A stretch of 5,630 nt of DNA from Sphaerochaeta sp. (GTDB lineage Bacteria; Spirochaetota; Spirochaetia; Sphaerochaetales; Sphaerochaetaceae): positions 1-5,630 of the forward strand of contig DMAO01000165.1 of NCBI GenBank assembly GCA_003446545.1, given 5' to 3'. The position numbers and the translations under genes are program-made. Positions 5,210-5,630 of this stretch are shown here, piece by piece. The stretch's first letter is position 1. Every line of letters begins with the position of its first letter. The notes beneath the pieces were generated by a model. The model did no database searches. It saw nothing but the letters and a program-made list of their open reading frames with translations, and had not been told where the DNA came from.

Positions 5210-5630
5210 ATTTCCTGGGGACAATCTTGGTTCCTTTTCCTTCATAGAGAGCACCGTAGAGATGGGCAGGGTCGGTGATGAGACCAGTATTGCCCGTGCT
5301 CTGTACAAAGTCAACGATGGCCTGCACCTTGGGAAGCATGCTTCCAGGGGCGAAATGACCGTCGGCCATGTACTTCCTTGCATCCTCTACGGTGATGGTA
5401 TCGAGGGTCTGCTGGTTGGGCTTGCCAAAATTCAGACAGACTTTTTCCACTGCAGTGGAGATGACAAAGAGGTCAGCCTTCAATCCCTTGGCCATAAGGG
5501 CGGCTGCAAGGTCCTTGTCGATGACAGCTTCCCTTCCACTGATATAGCCATTTTCATCACGCACTACAGGGATGCCACCACCACCAGCTGCGATGACGAT
5601 GACCTTATCCTTCAATAGGCTCTTGATAGT
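5208..5630 (-). CDS. arcC: Carbamate kinase, C-terminal part (5' end outside window)
   Basis: Carbamate kinase makes ATP and carbamate from carbamoyl phosphate and ADP, the last step of arginine-deiminase and related fermentations, in the cytoplasm. About 140 C-terminal residues are present, and the frame is open to the window edge, so the gene is cut there and not truncated in nature. Visible signatures are VIAAGGGGIPVV (glycine-rich nucleotide-site loop), DKDLAAALMA, VEKVCLNFGKPNQ, the family hallmark GHFAPGSMLPKVQA, and the end LYGALYEGKGTKIV. The segment STAVEKV stands where many members have LT(D/A)VE.V; the Ala is normal for some carbamate kinases. A TTG near the right edge could be mistaken for a start, but coding clearly continues upstream (IKSL before LKDKV). 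It is followed after 10 bases by the LemA-like gene. Confidence 0.93.
   Translation of the reverse strand, partial: TIKSLLKDKVIVIAAGGGGIPVVRDENGYISGREAVIDKDLAAALMAKGLKADLFVISTAVEKVCLNFGKPNQQTLDTITVEDARKYMADGHFAPGSMLPKVQAIVDFVQSTGNTGLITDPAHLYGALYEGKGTKIVPRK

Noticed and set aside
5198..5383. Upstream extension of the LemA-like frame to 5383
   Set aside because: It would run deep inside arcC in another frame. The ribosome site and membrane segment support the start at 5197.

Overview
The window looks like chromosomal housekeeping DNA from a spirochaete, most likely a Sphaerochaeta/Treponema-type organism. The basis is the moderate GC content, the character of the bS21 and RecJ proteins, a recO-recJ-rpsU cluster, and a carbamate kinase next door. 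This assignment is inferred from protein character and could not be checked by search. No mobile element, CRISPR array, tRNA or rRNA gene was seen. Coding density is high, and the longest non-coding stretch is 142 bases.

Left part (1-3319, all minus strand): transcription runs recO -> recJ -> rpsU and ends in a GC-rich hairpin at the left edge. RecO and RecJ belong to the same RecF-pathway of recombinational repair. RecJ (717 aa) is much longer than the minimal family core. The extra length is an internal insertion of about 130 residues that reads like a DnaQ/DEDD-type 3'-5' exonuclease domain with its metal-binding acidic residues lost. rpsU has its own strong ribosome binding site and is separated from recJ by 142 bases holding a 17-bp near-perfect palindrome and TTGACA boxes.

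Middle (3320-4693, plus strand): divergent from recO lies a secreted, membrane-anchored DUF4105/Lnb-type protein. It has a signal peptide, a periplasmic domain with conserved His and Cys, and about five C-terminal membrane helices. A good promoter places its transcription start one base before the ATG, so the mRNA is predicted to be leaderless.

Right part (4655-5630, minus strand): the C-terminal 140 codons of a carbamate kinase (arcC) are followed after 10 bases by a small membrane-anchored, divergent LemA-like protein. The 3' end of the LemA-like gene overlaps the 3' end of the Lnb-like gene tail to tail by 39 bases, and no terminator is visible between them.

The best candidates for something undescribed are the degenerate exonuclease-like domain buried in RecJ, the Lnb-like lipoprotein-modifying enzyme candidate with a leaderless mRNA, and the palindrome cluster between recJ and rpsU.
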